From Clostridium algoriphilum (GTDB lineage: Bacteria > Bacillota > Clostridia > Clostridiales > Clostridiaceae), in the NCBI RefSeq assembly GCF_020443705.1, contig NZ_JAIZZK010000001.1, positions 310,001 to 374,000 of the forward strand: a DNA stretch of 64,000 nt. Direction: 5' to 3'. The notes below the pieces were generated by a model. It was not told where the DNA came from, searched no databases, and saw only the letters and a program-made list of their open reading frames with translations. The first letter of the stretch is position 1. Every line of letters starts with the position of its first letter. The position numbers and the translations under genes are program-made. This document shows, piece after piece, positions 63,540 to 64,000 of the stretch.

Positions 63540-64000
63540 CTATTTTACTAATCTTTCAATTATAGAACATACATTATCTATTGCTTTATCCAATTTTTCT
63601 GGAAGTTTCCCACCTGCTTCTGCCATATCAGGTCTACCTCCACCGCCGCCTCCAGCTATTTTAGCAACTTCTTTAATTATTTTTCCACAGTGTATGCCTT
63701 TATCTGTAGCAGATTTAGATGCCATTGCGACAAATTGTACTTTTTCATTTATGTTGCTTCCAAGTACCACTACACCATCACCAAGTTTATCACGAAGTTT
63801 GTCAGCTAAATTTCTCAAAGCATCCACGTCCATATCTCTCACTGTTCCGCAAATTACCTTTACACCTTTAACCTCTTTAATATTATCTAACATTTCATCA
63901 ACTGAAGAACTAGCTAATTTACCTTTTAGTAACATTATTTCCTTTTCTTTATCTTTTAATTCATCTAATTGCATTTGCAATTTATTTATTATATCTTTTT
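63540..64000 (-). CDS. alaS: alanyl-tRNA synthetase, C-terminal part (continues beyond the right edge)
   Basis: The last 153 or so residues of AlaS are visible: a coiled-coil stretch ([18 protein letters not shown]) and the C-Ala/DHHA1 domain with the glycine-rich motif [17 protein letters not shown]. The full enzyme charges tRNA-Ala and edits mischarged Ser and Gly. The frame is open to the window edge; its catalytic domain lies outside. Confidence 0.95.
   Translation of the reverse strand, partial: KDIINKLQMQLDELKDKEKEIMLLKGKLASSSVDEMLDNIKEVKGVKVICGTVRDMDVDALRNLADKLRDKLGDGVVVLGSNINEKVQFVAMASKSATDKGIHCGKIIKEVAKIAGGGGGGRPDMAEAGGKLPEKLDKAIDNVCSIIERLVK

Noticed and set aside
1-64000. Horizontal transfer or mobile element signs
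   Set aside because: No transposase, integrase, flanking repeats or tRNA attachment site is visible, and base composition is uniformly AT-rich across the window.

Overview
The window is low-GC DNA with strong AGGAGG-type ribosome binding sites, frequent GTG/TTG starts and a full set of endospore genes (spoIVA, spoIIGA, sigE, sigK, ylmC/ymxH-like). This points to an anaerobic spore former of Clostridium sensu stricto; the species cannot be read from the sequence. Most genes lie on the minus strand. I see no rRNA or tRNA genes, CRISPR array, prophage or insertion sequence.

Layout. 1-5.2 kb: the 5' part of a YgiQ-family radical SAM gene (it runs off the left edge), an orphan 128-aa protein, an MFS transporter, a ROK glucokinase and a 46-aa small protein. 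5.2-10 kb: a TRM11-like methyltransferase, a membrane alpha/beta hydrolase, and a membrane-anchored pullulanase whose GH13 active site is degenerate. 10.4-16.7 kb: acetolactate synthase, a low-affinity phosphate transporter pair (DUF47-Pit), DeoD and NudC. 16.8-18.4 kb: a structured intergenic region with a c-di-GMP-I-riboswitch-like element ahead of a DUF4317 gene.

18.5-29.3 kb is the most distinctive part. It holds a Cit/Dcu-type two-component system, an FMN-binding lipoprotein, an ABC permease and ATPase, a UbiA prenyltransferase, a UbiD decarboxylase, a polyprenyl diphosphate synthase, an NDH-2 with a fused DoxX-like membrane domain, and a divergent ABC substrate-binding lipoprotein. Together they look like a route that takes up a carboxylated aromatic (naphthoquinone-type) precursor, prenylates and decarboxylates it to a membrane quinone, and feeds it electrons from NADH, possibly for delivery to an extracytoplasmic flavoprotein. 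This resembles Listeria flavin-based extracellular electron transfer loci, but early quinone biosynthesis genes are absent from the window and an importer and sensor are present. The ubiA/ATPase junction looks like a deletion scar. A decayed class III aminotransferase follows.

30-38.6 kb: a TIGR03915/TIGR03916 DNA-repair-like pair, spoIVA, gpsA, der and DUF512. 38.8-46.5 kb: a complete Pho regulon block (extra PstS-like lipoprotein, phoU, pstBACS, a Pho-box array, phoR, phoB). 46.5-55 kb: pgeF, nrdR, ylmC, sigE, spoIIGA, ftsZ, ftsA, pilT and an uninterrupted sigK. 55-64 kb: a class B PBP, udk, a U32 tRNA hydroxylase-like gene and a TrmR-like methyltransferase, typA, fur, DUF1292, ruvX, ireB and the 3' end of alaS. 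Several leaders carry notable RNA structure, especially those of typA and the PBP gene.
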